A DNA stretch of 64,000 bases from Cellulomonas sp. 73-92 (GCF_001898175.1 NZ_MKTH01000013.1:231795-295794), one strand, 5' to 3'; positions 17,316 through 27,035 are shown, counted from the stretch's first letter. Notes: generated by a model from the sequence alone, not told the origin. Numbers and translations: made by a program.

Positions 17316-19643
17316 ATGGCCACCACCTCGACTCCGCTGCCTCGCGTCCGCGCGTCCGAGCTCGTCGGGCGCGGGTGGCTGAACACCGGCGGGGCGTCGG
17401 TGAGCCTCGCCGACCTGCGGGGCAAGGTCGTCGTGCTCGACTTCTGGACGTTCTGCTGCATCAACTGCCTGCACGTGCTCGACGAGCTACGGGAGCTCGA
17501 GGCGCGGTTCGCGGACGTGCTCGTCGTCGTGGGCGTGCACTCGCCGAAGTTCGTCCACGAGGCGGACCCCGACGCGCTCGCGGCGGCCGTGGAGCGCTAC
17601 GAGGTGCACCACCCCGTGCTCGACGACCCCACGCTCCTCACCTGGCAGGCGTATGCGGCGCGGGCCTGGCCGACGCTCGTCGTCATCGACCCGGAGGGCT
17701 ACGTCGTCGCGCACCTGGCCGGGGAGGGTCACGGCCCGGCGCTGGCCGCGCTCGTCGAGGTGCAGGTCGACGAGCACGATGCGAAGGGCACGCTGCGCCG
17801 GGGCGACGGACCCTACGTGGCGCCGGAGCCGACGCCCAGGACGCTCCGCTTCCCCGCGAAGGCGGTGGCACTGCCGAACGGCCGCCTCCTCGTCGCCGAC
17901 GCCGGGCACCACTCGCTCGCCGAGCTCGAGCCGGACGGGCAGACGCTCGTCCGGCGCATCGGCTCCGGCGAGCGCGGCTGGGTCGACGGGGGGCCCGACG
18001 AGGCCCGGTTCGCCGAGCCGAACGGCCTCTGCCTCGTCCCGTCGGAGCTGTCGCCCTGGGTGGACTACGACGTCGTGGTCGCGGACACGGCCAACCACCT
18101 GCTGCGCGGCGTCCGGCTCGCGGACGGCGCGGTGGTCACGCTGGCCGGCACGGGCGAGCAGTACGTCGTCGGCGGTCCCGACAACGTGATCCGGCTCGAG
18201 GACGACCACCGGGCCGGCAACGGGCTCGACGATGGCGATGTGGCCGGCGATCGGCCCGACGAGGCCGGCGTCGAGCCGGGGCCTTCGCCCGTCGTCGACC
18301 TCGACCCTGACGCGCTGGCATCCAAGGCCGCGTTCTCCTCCGCGCTCCGCGTCTCCTCGACGCCGCACGTCCCCGCGGCCGTGCTGCCCGCACCGCGGCG
18401 GGCGCGGTTGTCGTCGCCGTGGGACGTCGTGTGGTTCGAGCCGTGGGCGGCGTTCGTCGTCGCGATGGCGGGAAACCACACGCTCTGGGCGTTCGACCCC
18501 AAGGAGGGGTCGATCCAGCGCGTCGCCGGGACCATGAACGAGGGCCTCGTCGACGGGCCGGCCGGCGAGGCGTGGTTCGCGCAGCCGTCCGGCCTGGCGG
18601 TGGACGACGAGGCCCGCTTGTGGGTCGCGGACTCAGAGACCTCCGCGTTGCGCCTGGTCACGGGGTCGCTGGGAGCGGCGCAGGTCGACACGGTGATCGG
18701 CGCGGGGCTGTTCGACTTCGGCCACCGCGACGGCGCGGCCGACGAGGCCCGGCTGCAGCACCCGCTCGGCGTGGCCATCGACCACGACGGCTCCGTGCTC
18801 GTCGCCGACACCTACAACGGCGCCGTCCGCCGCTGGACCCCGGAACGGGGAACATCCGGCTCACCCAGCGGTCCAGATGTTCCCCGGTCTGAGCGGGTCG
18901 GCTCGCCCGAGGCGACCCTGCCCATCGCGGCGCGGGTGGACTTCCAGGCACCCGGCGACTGGAAGTCCGCCCAGGCCGCTCGAGGCGGCGAAACCACCAC
19001 GGTGGCGGCCGACGCGGCCCTGGGCACCGGAGACCGGGTGGAACTCCAGGCGTCCGACGACTGCAAGTCCACCCAACCCGGTGCCGACGGCCGCCCGACG
19101 ACCGACGTTGGCGCTGCGACGACGGCCGGCGGCACCGTCTCCACGGTGGCGGAGGGGCTCGCGGAGCCGTCGGGCCTCGTCGTGACGGCGGACGGGGTGC
19201 TCGTCGTCGAGTCGGCGGCGCACCGGATCACCCGGCTGGCCTCGTCGGGCGCCATCGCGGTGGACCACGGCGCGCACCGGACCCAGCGGCCGGTCACGGA
19301 GCTGGCACCGGGGGACCTCGAGCTCGTCGTGCCCTTCACGCCGGCTCCGGGCCACAAGGTCGACGACCGCTACGGCCCCTCGACACAGCTGTCGATCTCG
19401 TCGTCCCCGCCGGAGCTGCTGCTCGCCGGCGCCGGCGACGACACCCCGCTGACCAGGACGGTGCGCCTCAACCCCGACGTCGCGGAGGGGGTGCTGCACG
19501 TCTCGGCACGGGCCGCCAGCTGCGACGCGGACCCCGCCGTCGAGTACCCGGCCTGCCACCTCGCGCAGCAGGACTGGGGCGTGCCCATCCGGCTCGTCTC
19601 CGGGGCCCCGTCGACGCTGACGCTCCCGCTGCTGGGCTCCTGA
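17316..19643 (+). CDS. Thioredoxin-like / NHL-repeat protein
   Basis: GKVVVLDFWTFCCINCLHVLDELRELEARF; NHL blades such as LPNGRLLVADAGHHSLAEL, IDHDGSVLVADTYNGAVRRWTPE. Confidence 0.9.
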   Translation: MATTSTPLPRVRASELVGRGWLNTGGASVSLADLRGKVVVLDFWTFCCINCLHVLDELRELEARFADVLVVVGVHSPKFVHEADPDALAAAVERYEVHHPVLDDPTLLTWQAYAARAWPTLVVIDPEGYVVAHLAGEGHGPALAALVEVQVDEHDAKGTLRRGDGPYVAPEPTPRTLRFPAKAVALPNGRLLVADAGHHSLAELEPDGQTLVRRIGSGERGWVDGGPDEARFAEPNGLCLVPSELSPWVDYDVVVADTANHLLRGVRLADGAVVTLAGTGEQYVVGGPDNVIRLEDDHRAGNGLDDGDVAGDRPDEAGVEPGPSPVVDLDPDALASKAAFSSALRVSSTPHVPAAVLPAPRRARLSSPWDVVWFEPWAAFVVAMAGNHTLWAFDPKEGSIQRVAGTMNEGLVDGPAGEAWFAQPSGLAVDDEARLWVADSETSALRLVTGSLGAAQVDTVIGAGLFDFGHRDGAADEARLQHPLGVAIDHDGSVLVADTYNGAVRRWTPERGTSGSPSGPDVPRSERVGSPEATLPIAARVDFQAPGDWKSAQAARGGETTTVAADAALGTGDRVELQASDDCKSTQPGADGRPTTDVGAATTAGGTVSTVAEGLAEPSGLVVTADGVLVVESAAHRITRLASSGAIAVDHGAHRTQRPVTELAPGDLELVVPFTPAPGHKVDDRYGPSTQLSISSSPPELLLAGAGDDTPLTRTVRLNPDVAEGVLHVSARAASCDADPAVEYPACHLAQQDWGVPIRLVSGAPSTLTLPLLGS
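18846..18886. repeat. Perfect inverted repeat inside NHL gene
   Basis: CGGGGAACATC (18846-18856) / GATGTTCCCCG (18876-18886), 19-nt loop. Confidence 0.75.
18934..18972. repeat. Palindromic element copy 1 inside NHL gene
   Basis: GGGTGGACTTCCAG-gcacccggcga-CTGGAAGTCCGCCC, one G:U wobble. Confidence 0.75.
19036..19074. repeat. Palindromic element copy 2 inside NHL gene
   Basis: GGGTGGAACTCCAG-gcgtccgacga-CTGCAAGTCCACCC, 11/14 paired; clearly related to the copy 102 bp upstream. Confidence 0.7.
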
Positions 19644-19654
19644 CCCCCCCGGGA

Positions 19655-19711
19655 TCTTCATTTTCCTGAAGAAGTGGGCGCGATTCGCGACCGGTACTTC
19701 AGGAAAATGAA
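19655..19711. repeat. Long AT-richer palindrome between convergent genes (possible bidirectional terminator)
   Basis: CTTCATTTTCCTGAAG ... CTTCAGGAAAATGAAG: 16-bp perfect arms, about 25-nt loop; each arm also begins/ends CTTCA/TGAAG. Confidence 0.8.
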
Positions 19712-19720
19712 GGTGAGGGT

Positions 19721-19802
19721 GGTCAGGCGGTCACGCACGTGGGGCGGTCGGGCGGTCACGCACGTGGGGCGGTCAGGCGGTCACGCACGTGGGTGGTCAG
19801 GC
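19721..19802. repeat. 25-bp tandem repeat, 3 copies plus degenerate fourth
   Basis: GGTCAGGCGGTCACGCACGTGGGGC / GGTCGGGCGGTCACGCACGTGGGGC / GGTCAGGCGGTCACGCACGTGGGT. Confidence 0.85.
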
Positions 19803-19820
19803 CGACATGGGGGTGGGGGC

Positions 19821-21230
19821 TCAGGCGGCGCCGAGGACGGCCACCGCCACCAGCGCCTGCAGCGCCGTGGTGACCGCGTCGCCGGTGGCCGCGGTCGACG
19901 ACGCGCCGACGCCCACCGACCAGGTCCCGTACGCGCCCTCGACGAGCACCGCGTCGCTGCCCAGGTCGGCAGGGCTGCCGCCGCGCGCGACGACCGCGGG
20001 CTCGCCCCCGTCCAGCCGCCCGAGCACGGACCACTCCCCGCCGCCGAGCACGTCGGCGGCGCCTGCTGCCACCGCGCACAGGCGCGCCACGACACCCGCC
20101 GACGCGCGGCCCAGCGCAGCCGTCCCGTAGACGAGCATCCGCTCGGCCGTCACCGCCGGATCGGCCTGCGGCGGCAGGGACAGCTGGCGCAGCCTCGCCC
20201 GCGCCCGCTTCGCCCGGTACTGCGCGGCGTCCGCCCGCCGGAACAGCGTCCGCGCCGGCACGGCGCCCGTGACGGCGGTCGACGCCAGCCCGTAGGAGAT
20301 CGCCGCCCCGTGCGGCAGCGGGAACTCCGCGACGATCCGGCTGACGACCTCCTGCACGTCCGCGCGGTGGTGCCCCATCGTCACGACGCAGAACTCGTCC
20401 CCGCCGATGCGGCCGGCGGTCGAGCCTGGCAGCTCCTCGGTGATGCGGCGCAGCACGTCGCCCACCGAGCGCAGCAGGTCGTCGCCGACGTCGTGGCCCA
20501 GCTCGTCGTTCACGCGCTTGAGGCCGTCGACGTCGCACATGACGATGCACGTCTCCTGGCCGCTGGCCAGCGCGTGGTCCGCGGCGGAGTCGGCGATGCG
20601 GCGGTTGCCGAGGCCGGTCAGCGGGTCGTCGGCGACGAGGTGGCGCACCTGCCCCTCGAGGTCCACGCGCGCGATGGCGCCCGCGACCAGTCCGGCGAGC
20701 ACCTCCGCCGCCGCGACGTCCCGCTCGCCGAACGGGCGCCCCTCGGCGCGCCGCGTCGCGGTGACCTGCCCCCAGACGGCGCCGTTGACCACCACGGGGA
20801 CGCCGAGCGCCGAGGTCCCGCCCACGTCGCGGAGCGTGCCCACCTCCACCGCGTCGGACAGCGGGTCGGTCACGTCGGCCCGCCAGGAGGCGCGGTCGCT
20901 GATGAGCGCGCGGAGCGCCGGCCGCTGCTCGGCGCGCAGCGAGCCCTGCGTGAACAGCACCTCGCGCACGTCGCGCGAAGGCGGCGCGGCCGCGATCGTG
21001 CGGCAGGTGTCCTGGGCGATCCGGCACAGCGCGGCGCTCGAGGCCCCGAGGATCTCCAGCGCGGACTCGGCGGCGATCACCGCGACGTCGTCGACCTCGC
21101 GCGCCATCTCCAGCCGGTGGCCGGCCGCGGCAAGCTCCACGACCCCGGCGACGGGCGCGACGAGCGGGTCCACCACGCGTCCCTCCGTGTCTCGGGCGGA
21201 CATCCCGGACATCATCCCCGATGACGGCAC
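19821..21230 (-). CDS. GAF-GGDEF protein, putative diguanylate cyclase
   Basis: DDPLTGLGNRRIADSAADHAL...MCDVDGLKRVNDELGHDVGDDLL...GRIGGDEFCVV. Confidence 0.92.
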   Translation of the reverse strand: MPSSGMMSGMSARDTEGRVVDPLVAPVAGVVELAAAGHRLEMAREVDDVAVIAAESALEILGASSAALCRIAQDTCRTIAAAPPSRDVREVLFTQGSLRAEQRPALRALISDRASWRADVTDPLSDAVEVGTLRDVGGTSALGVPVVVNGAVWGQVTATRRAEGRPFGERDVAAAEVLAGLVAGAIARVDLEGQVRHLVADDPLTGLGNRRIADSAADHALASGQETCIVMCDVDGLKRVNDELGHDVGDDLLRSVGDVLRRITEELPGSTAGRIGGDEFCVVTMGHHRADVQEVVSRIVAEFPLPHGAAISYGLASTAVTGAVPARTLFRRADAAQYRAKRARARLRQLSLPPQADPAVTAERMLVYGTAALGRASAGVVARLCAVAAGAADVLGGGEWSVLGRLDGGEPAVVARGGSPADLGSDAVLVEGAYGTWSVGVGASSTAATGDAVTTALQALVAVAVLGAA

Positions 21231-21266
21231 GGCGCGGTGCGGTCTGCAGCGGTGGGTCGGGTGAGA

Positions 21267-23306
21267 TCAGCCGAGCAGCCGGGGATACTCCGCCGCCTCC
21301 CCCAGCACGTTCTCCGCCAGGAACGCGAACACCGTGCCGTACCAGATCGCCGCGTGCTGCGGTGACAGCACCCAGTGGTTCTCGTCGGGGAAGTAGAGGA
21401 ACCGGTGGGGGGTGCGGCCCTCGTCGTCCGCCGCGAGCCGCGAGTGCGCCAGCAGCTCGTACCAGAGCCGCAGGCCCTCGCCGATCGGCACGCGGTAGTC
21501 GTGGTCCCCGTGGACGACGAGCATCGGCGTCGTGATCTCGCCGACGTGACGGTGCGGCGAGTTCTCCAGCGCCATCTCCGGCGTCATCTCGCGCCGCCAG
21601 TAGAACGCCGCGTCCGTCGTCGGCCCGAACTGGTCGAGCGCCCACAACGACGCGTGCGTGACGATGGCGCGGAACCGGTCGGTGTGGCCGGCGACCCAGT
21701 TCGCCATGTACCCGCCGAACGACCCACCCATCGCGGCGGTCCGGGACGGGTCCACGTCGTCCCTGGTCAGGGCGGCATCCGTCGCCGCCATGAGGTCGGT
21801 GAACGGGTTGCCGCCCCACTGCCCCCAGCCGCGCTGCACGAAATCCTGCCCGTACCCGAGCGACAGCGCCGGGTCCGGCAGCAGCACCGCGTACCCGCGA
21901 GCGACGAGCAGCCACGGGCACCAGCGCCACGACCAGTCGTTCCACGAGCCGAGCGGGCCGCCGTGGATCCACAGCAGCAGCGGCGCCTGGTGGTCGGCCG
22001 ACGCGCCGTGCGGGAGGGCGAGCCAGGCGCGCACGCGGGTGCCGTCCACGCCGACGGTCTCGATCTCCTCGAGCCGGCCGGGCAGCTCCGGCAGGGGCGC
22101 GGGGGCGGGCAGCGGCTCGGTCGCACCGGTCGCGAGGTCGATCCGCACCGGGTGCGCCGGCGCCAGGTACGACGAGCGCAGCGCGTACGCCGTGGCGCCG
22201 TCCGGCGACACCTGCACGTTGTGGAACGCCGCGTCGTCGCCGGTCACGCGGGTCACCGAGCCGTCGAGGGTGGCCCGGAACACCGGCGCGCGGCCGTCGT
22301 CGTCCGCGACGACCAGCAGGCCCGACGAGTCCGGCAGCCACTCGACCGCGTCCGGCCAGCGGTCCCAGTCCGCCGTCAACGGCCGCACCGGCCCACCCTC
22401 GAGCGGCACCAGGGCCAGGTCGATGCGCGGCGCGCGCTGCGGCGTCGAGACGAACTCCCGGTGGAAGACGACCCACCGGCCGTCCGGCGAGATCGACGGA
22501 CCGAAGACGTCGTACGCCTCGTCGGCCACCAGCGTGCGGCGCTCGTGGGTGGCGACGTCGATCGCGACGAGCGAGCTGCGCTGGTCGGCGGCGGCCCGGA
22601 ACCCGGTCCAGCCGGTGACCAGCGTCGTGCCGTCCGGGCTGAGGGCGGCGTTCTGCTCGTCGAGCGCCCGCCCGGCACCGGGCGTGACGTCGGTGAGCGC
22701 CACCCGTGGCCCGACCGTCCCGGCGGCCTCCGGCTCGGTGGACAGCGTGCCGACGAACCAGTGCGGCTCGTCGGGGCCGAGGTCGTGGTCCCAGTACCGC
22801 ACGGGGTAGCCGGTGTGCAGGATCGCGGCGACCTTCTTGTCCTTGCGGTCCTTGCGCAGCTGCTCGTCCTGCTCGTCGTCCGCCGCGTGGGGCAGCACCC
22901 CGGAGCCGACGACGAGCGCGGGTGCGCCCTTCGCGACGCCGAGGTCGCCGAGCCCGGCCTTGCGGTGCGCGACGACGCGCGCCTCCCCGCCACGGGCCGG
23001 CAGCAGCCACAGGTCCGTGACCTCGTCGTCCGCGTCCTTGGCGTCCGGGTCGGGGCGGCCGGACGTGAAGAGCAGGTCGCCGGCGGGGGTGAAGGCCGCG
23101 CCGCCCTCGCCCTTCGCGCTGCGCGTCAGCCGCCGCGCGGGTGCGGCCCCCGTCGGGTCGATCTCCCACAGCGCGGTCACGTACTTGGTGGACTTGGGGT
23201 CGAGCGTCTGCACCGAGGTCACCAGGCGCGAGCCGTCCGGGGACAGCGCCAGACCCGAGAGGCGGGGGATGGCGAGGTAGGAGTCGAGGTCGTCGAAGGC
23301 CGTCAC
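21267..23306 (-). CDS. S9-family prolyl oligopeptidase-like peptidase
   Basis: LLWIHGGPLGSWNDWSWRW...DPSRTAAMGGSFGGYMANWVAGHTDRF...LVVHGDHDYRVPIGEGLRLW. Confidence 0.93.
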   Translation of the reverse strand: MTAFDDLDSYLAIPRLSGLALSPDGSRLVTSVQTLDPKSTKYVTALWEIDPTGAAPARRLTRSAKGEGGAAFTPAGDLLFTSGRPDPDAKDADDEVTDLWLLPARGGEARVVAHRKAGLGDLGVAKGAPALVVGSGVLPHAADDEQDEQLRKDRKDKKVAAILHTGYPVRYWDHDLGPDEPHWFVGTLSTEPEAAGTVGPRVALTDVTPGAGRALDEQNAALSPDGTTLVTGWTGFRAAADQRSSLVAIDVATHERRTLVADEAYDVFGPSISPDGRWVVFHREFVSTPQRAPRIDLALVPLEGGPVRPLTADWDRWPDAVEWLPDSSGLLVVADDDGRAPVFRATLDGSVTRVTGDDAAFHNVQVSPDGATAYALRSSYLAPAHPVRIDLATGATEPLPAPAPLPELPGRLEEIETVGVDGTRVRAWLALPHGASADHQAPLLLWIHGGPLGSWNDWSWRWCPWLLVARGYAVLLPDPALSLGYGQDFVQRGWGQWGGNPFTDLMAATDAALTRDDVDPSRTAAMGGSFGGYMANWVAGHTDRFRAIVTHASLWALDQFGPTTDAAFYWRREMTPEMALENSPHRHVGEITTPMLVVHGDHDYRVPIGEGLRLWYELLAHSRLAADDEGRTPHRFLYFPDENHWVLSPQHAAIWYGTVFAFLAENVLGEAAEYPRLLG

Positions 23307-23347
23307 CCGGCCTGTCTATCACGACCGCCTCGGCCTACCGTGACCGC

Positions 23348-23722
23348 ATGGACGCGCGCCCCCGCATCTTCGCCATGACCTTCGCCAGCATCCACCCGCT
23401 GTACGTGCAGAAGGCCGAGCGGAAGGGCCGGACCAGGGCCGAGGTGGACCAGGTGATCACCTGGCTGACGGGGTACGACGAGGCCGGCCTCCAGCGCGCC
23501 ATCGACGACGGGGTGGACCTGGAGACGTTCTTCGCCCGGGCGCCCGGCCTCAACCCCGACGCCTCCCTCATCACCGGGATGATCTGCGGCTATCGGGTGG
23601 AGGAGATCGCCGACCCCCTCATGCAGCGGATCCGCTGGATGGACAAGCTCGTCGACGAGCTGGCGCGCGGCAAGGAGATGGCCTCGATCCTGCGGGGCGC
23701 GGGTGTGGGCGGCCGGGTCTAG
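23348..23722 (+). CDS. DUF2200-family protein
   Basis: IFAMTFASIHPLYVQKAERKGRTRAEVDQVITWLTGYD...ITGMICGYRVEEIADPLMQRIRWMDKLVDELARGK. Confidence 0.88.
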   Translation: MDARPRIFAMTFASIHPLYVQKAERKGRTRAEVDQVITWLTGYDEAGLQRAIDDGVDLETFFARAPGLNPDASLITGMICGYRVEEIADPLMQRIRWMDKLVDELARGKEMASILRGAGVGGRV

Positions 23723-23733
23723 CGTCGCCGGGC

Positions 23734-24165
23734 ATGGAGATCTCGTTCATCGCAGGGTTCGGTCCCATCACCCGCGGGGACGGCGCGCGGGACTTCTGGG
23801 GCGGGATGCTCGGGCTGCCGCTCGCGGAGATCGCGCCGGGCTACTGGGGCGCCGACGAGGACCGGCTGCCCGGTGCCAAGGCGTTCGCCCTCTGGCCGCT
23901 CGCGCACGCGGCACAGGCGGTCTTCGGCGCGGACGGCTGGCCGGCGGACCTGCCCGAGCCGCAGGCGTGGGTCGAGCTCGACGTCGCCTCCCGGGAGGCC
24001 GTCGCCGATGCGGTGAGCGAGCTGGAAGCTCAAGGGCAGCGGGTGCTCACCGCGGCGCACGACGAGCCCTGGGGCCAGACGACGGCACGCCTGCTCAGCC
24101 CCGAGGGTCTGCTGGTCGGCGTGACCTACACCCCCTGGATGCACGCCTCGGAGCCGACGGCCTGA
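23734..24165 (+). CDS. VOC/glyoxalase-family protein
   Basis: ARDFWGGMLGLPLAEIAPGYWG...ELDVASREAVADAVSELEAQGQRVL...EGLLVGVTYTPWM. Confidence 0.75.
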   Translation: MEISFIAGFGPITRGDGARDFWGGMLGLPLAEIAPGYWGADEDRLPGAKAFALWPLAHAAQAVFGADGWPADLPEPQAWVELDVASREAVADAVSELEAQGQRVLTAAHDEPWGQTTARLLSPEGLLVGVTYTPWMHASEPTA

Positions 24166-24198
24166 GCCGCGCACCGGCGGCCGCGCCCAGGGCCGGTG

Positions 24199-26247
24199 CT
24201 AGGCGTCGGGCTTCGTGTCGTGGTCGGCGAGCCGCGTGAGCATCGCGTTGTACTCGTCGAGCTCGACGTCGCCCTCACGCTCCACGCGGCGGTCGCGGCG
24301 GCGTGCCACCCGCTCGTCATCCCGTGCCCAGGCCATGGCGACGCCGACCGCCAGCGCCAGCGTCGGCAGCTCGCCGATGCCCCACGCTATCGACCCGCCG
24401 AGGCGCTGGTCGGCCAGGGCGCTCGGACCCCACGTGCGCCCCATGAGCCCGAACCACTCCGCGACGAGCAGCTCGTTGCCGCTCATGAGCGTCACGCCGA
24501 AGAAGGCGTGGAACGCCATCGTCGCGAACAGCAGCAGCAGCCGCTGGGCGTAGGGCGGCCGCCTCGGTCCGGGGTCGATGCCGATGAGCGCGTTCGCGAA
24601 CAGGTACCCCGCCAGGCTGAAGTGCACCACCATGAACAGGTGCCCCTCGGGGGTGCGCAGCGCCCAGCCGAACACGTCCGAGTAGTAGAAGACGATCATC
24701 GAGCCGGCGAAGTTGACGGCGGCGACCACCGGGTTCGACATGACGCCCGCCACCCGGCTGTGCACCAGCGCCAGCAGCCACTCACGCGGGCCGCGCGAGT
24801 CGTCGCCCGGCGCGGTCGCGGCACGGGCGGGCAGCGCCCGCAGGGCAAGCGTCACCGGCGCGGCGAGCACGATGAGCACCGGCACCACCATGACCAGCAC
24901 CATGTGCTGCACCATGTGCGCGCTGAACAGGACGTGGCCGTAGACGTTGGGGCCGCCGTTCGTCGTCCACCCGAAGACGACCAGCCCGACGACCCAGGAG
25001 GCCGTGCGCGCCCACGGCCAGGCATCGCCGCGAGCGCGCAGCCGGTGCGCCCACCGCAGGTAGACGACGAGCCCCGCCAGCGTCGCCGTCAGCGTGATCG
25101 GCTCGACGCGCCACTGCGTGAACCAGGTGGCGCCGACCAGCGCGGGCGGCAGCTGGTGGCCCGTGAGGAGGTAGGCCGGGGTGGGGTCGGCCGGCGCCAC
25201 CGCGGCCAGCGGCGGCGCCGAGCCCGCGAGCGCGACCGCGACGCCCGACACCGCGCCCATGACGACGAGCTCGACGAGCACCAGCCGCCAGAACGGCCAT
25301 CCACCGCCGCTCCCGATGCGCGGGATCGTCACGCGCCGGTGGGCCAGGCCGAGGAGGCCGAGGGTGCCCAGGAGGGCCGCCTTCGTCAGGATGAGCACGC
25401 CGTACCGCGTGCCGAGGCCGCTCCAGCCGCCCAGGCGGACGATCCCGTTGACGACGCCGGAGAGCCCGACGCCGACGAGGCACCACCCGGCGATCACCGA
25501 GTAGCGGCGGACGGCCGGCCCGAGCCCGTCCCCCAGCCGGCCGTTCAGCACCGCCAGCCCACCGAGCCCCCCGACCCAGACCGCGGCACCCACCAGGTGC
25601 ACCATGAGCGAGCCGGTGGCCAGCTCGTGGTTGGCGGCGCCGGCGGCGTGACCGGTACCGGCCTCGAGCCACAGCGCGGCGACGGCCAGGAGGCTGGTCC
25701 ACGCGGCGCCCGTCGGGGTGCGGACGACGAGGGCGACGGCGGCCAGCACCGCGACGGCGACGACGATCCCGAGGAGCGCCCGGCCGACGCCCACCTGGGT
25801 GGCGAACAGCGACAGCTCGGAGCCGAACTGCGACGAGCTGAGCGGGCGCCCCGCGACGGAGCCGTAGGTGAACACGAGCTCGGCGACGGCCAGCACGGTC
25901 CACGTGGCGGCCGCGAACGCGACCAGCCGCATCCCCGCGGGCCACGACGCGCCGCCGCTCGGGCGCGGCAGCACCGCGACGACCAGGACGAGCCCGCCGG
26001 TGGTCATCGCGGCGGCGAGCCGGGTCAGGGACGAGACGACCGGCAGGCCCCAGCGCACGACGCCACCGGGGTCGCCCAGGAGGACGGCGGCGGCGGCGCC
26101 GCTGAAGGCCACCCCCACGAGCGCGGCCGCGACGGCGAACGCGACGAGGAGCGCCGGCGACGCGGCGAGCAGGTCACGGGCCCGGGCGGGCACGGCGCGG
26201 TCGGGAGGCGTCGCCGTCGGCGGCGTCGGGGTGGCGGTCGCCGTCAT
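24199..26247 (-). CDS. CopD/CtaG fusion: copper resistance D / cytochrome c oxidase assembly membrane protein
   Basis: Many TM helices; LMVHLVGAAVWVGGLGGLAVL (CopD), then WTTNGGPNVYGHVLFSAHMVQHMVLVMVVPVLIVLAAPVTLALRALP (CtaG). Confidence 0.88.
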   Translation of the reverse strand: MTATATPTPPTATPPDRAVPARARDLLAASPALLVAFAVAAALVGVAFSGAAAAVLLGDPGGVVRWGLPVVSSLTRLAAAMTTGGLVLVVAVLPRPSGGASWPAGMRLVAFAAATWTVLAVAELVFTYGSVAGRPLSSSQFGSELSLFATQVGVGRALLGIVVAVAVLAAVALVVRTPTGAAWTSLLAVAALWLEAGTGHAAGAANHELATGSLMVHLVGAAVWVGGLGGLAVLNGRLGDGLGPAVRRYSVIAGWCLVGVGLSGVVNGIVRLGGWSGLGTRYGVLILTKAALLGTLGLLGLAHRRVTIPRIGSGGGWPFWRLVLVELVVMGAVSGVAVALAGSAPPLAAVAPADPTPAYLLTGHQLPPALVGATWFTQWRVEPITLTATLAGLVVYLRWAHRLRARGDAWPWARTASWVVGLVVFGWTTNGGPNVYGHVLFSAHMVQHMVLVMVVPVLIVLAAPVTLALRALPARAATAPGDDSRGPREWLLALVHSRVAGVMSNPVVAAVNFAGSMIVFYYSDVFGWALRTPEGHLFMVVHFSLAGYLFANALIGIDPGPRRPPYAQRLLLLFATMAFHAFFGVTLMSGNELLVAEWFGLMGRTWGPSALADQRLGGSIAWGIGELPTLALAVGVAMAWARDDERVARRRDRRVEREGDVELDEYNAMLTRLADHDTKPDA

Positions 26248-26256
26248 GCCCGCGAC

Positions 26257-26916
26257 CTACGCCCCGCCGGCCGTACCCGAGTGGTCGACACCGTCCTTCG
26301 CCGCCAGGCGGCGCAGGCTCCGCGCACGGCCGAGGCGCACGGCGACGAGTGCGAGGACGACGAGCACGAGGATGCCGATCCCGACGCGCGTGTTGGTTCC
26401 CGATGCCGCGACCGTGTCCGCGCCGACCGGGCTTCCGGCCGGCACCGTGGCCGATGGTGACGGCGCCGGCGCAGCGGTCGTCGGCGCGGCGGTCGCCGGC
26501 TGCGTGGTCACCGACTGCGGCGGGGCCGAGGTCGTCGGGTTCGTCGCCGTGAACGTGAACGTGCCCGTCACCGGGTGCCCGTCGACCGACGTCACCCGCC
26601 AGTCGACGTGGTACGTCCCGGCCGGCCGCGACGCAGCGAGCGCCTGCTGCACCGTCGTGGCCTCCAGCGTGACGTCGCCCTGCGAGACCACCGCGCCGTC
26701 CGGGCCGGTGACGACGATCTGCGTGCCCAGGGCGATGGCCGGCTCGGCGAACGTCAGCACCACCCGGTCGGGGGCGACGTCGACGGTGGCGCCGTCCGCC
26801 GGCGCCGTGCCGACGATCTCGTCGTGCGCCGCCGCCGGGCTCGCGCCCAGCACGACGACAGCGGCCGCGGCGAGCGCCACCAGCACGCGCCGCACATGTC
26901 CTCCCGGGGTCGCCAT
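26257..26916 (-). CDS. CopC-domain copper resistance protein with C-terminal TM
   Basis: Signal peptide, AHDEIVGTAPADGATVDVAPDRVVLTFAEP...GTYHVDWRVTSVDGHPVTGTFTFTA. Confidence 0.9.
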   Translation of the reverse strand: MATPGGHVRRVLVALAAAAVVVLGASPAAAHDEIVGTAPADGATVDVAPDRVVLTFAEPAIALGTQIVVTGPDGAVVSQGDVTLEATTVQQALAASRPAGTYHVDWRVTSVDGHPVTGTFTFTATNPTTSAPPQSVTTQPATAAPTTAAPAPSPSATVPAGSPVGADTVAASGTNTRVGIGILVLVVLALVAVRLGRARSLRRLAAKDGVDHSGTAGGA

Positions 26917-27035
26917 GTCCTCACCGTAGTGCGCGGCTCGGCGGCGCCACTCCCAGCGAACGCACAGGTCGCTCGCCTCGCCGCCGTCACACGGCCGGGT
27001 TAGCGTCCGGTCCAGGCGAGCGTGGAGGTGGCCGC

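Noticed and set aside
19721-19802. CRISPR array
   Set aside because: Repeats are contiguous 25-bp units without unique spacers, and no cas genes are present.
19756-23322. 1188-aa minus-strand ORF
   Set aside because: Out-of-frame overlap of the GGDEF and S9 peptidase genes, which have clear motifs in other frames.
24196-26460. 754-aa plus-strand ORF
   Set aside because: Antisense to the CopD/CtaG gene; R/H/D/G-rich composition typical of high-GC shadow frames.
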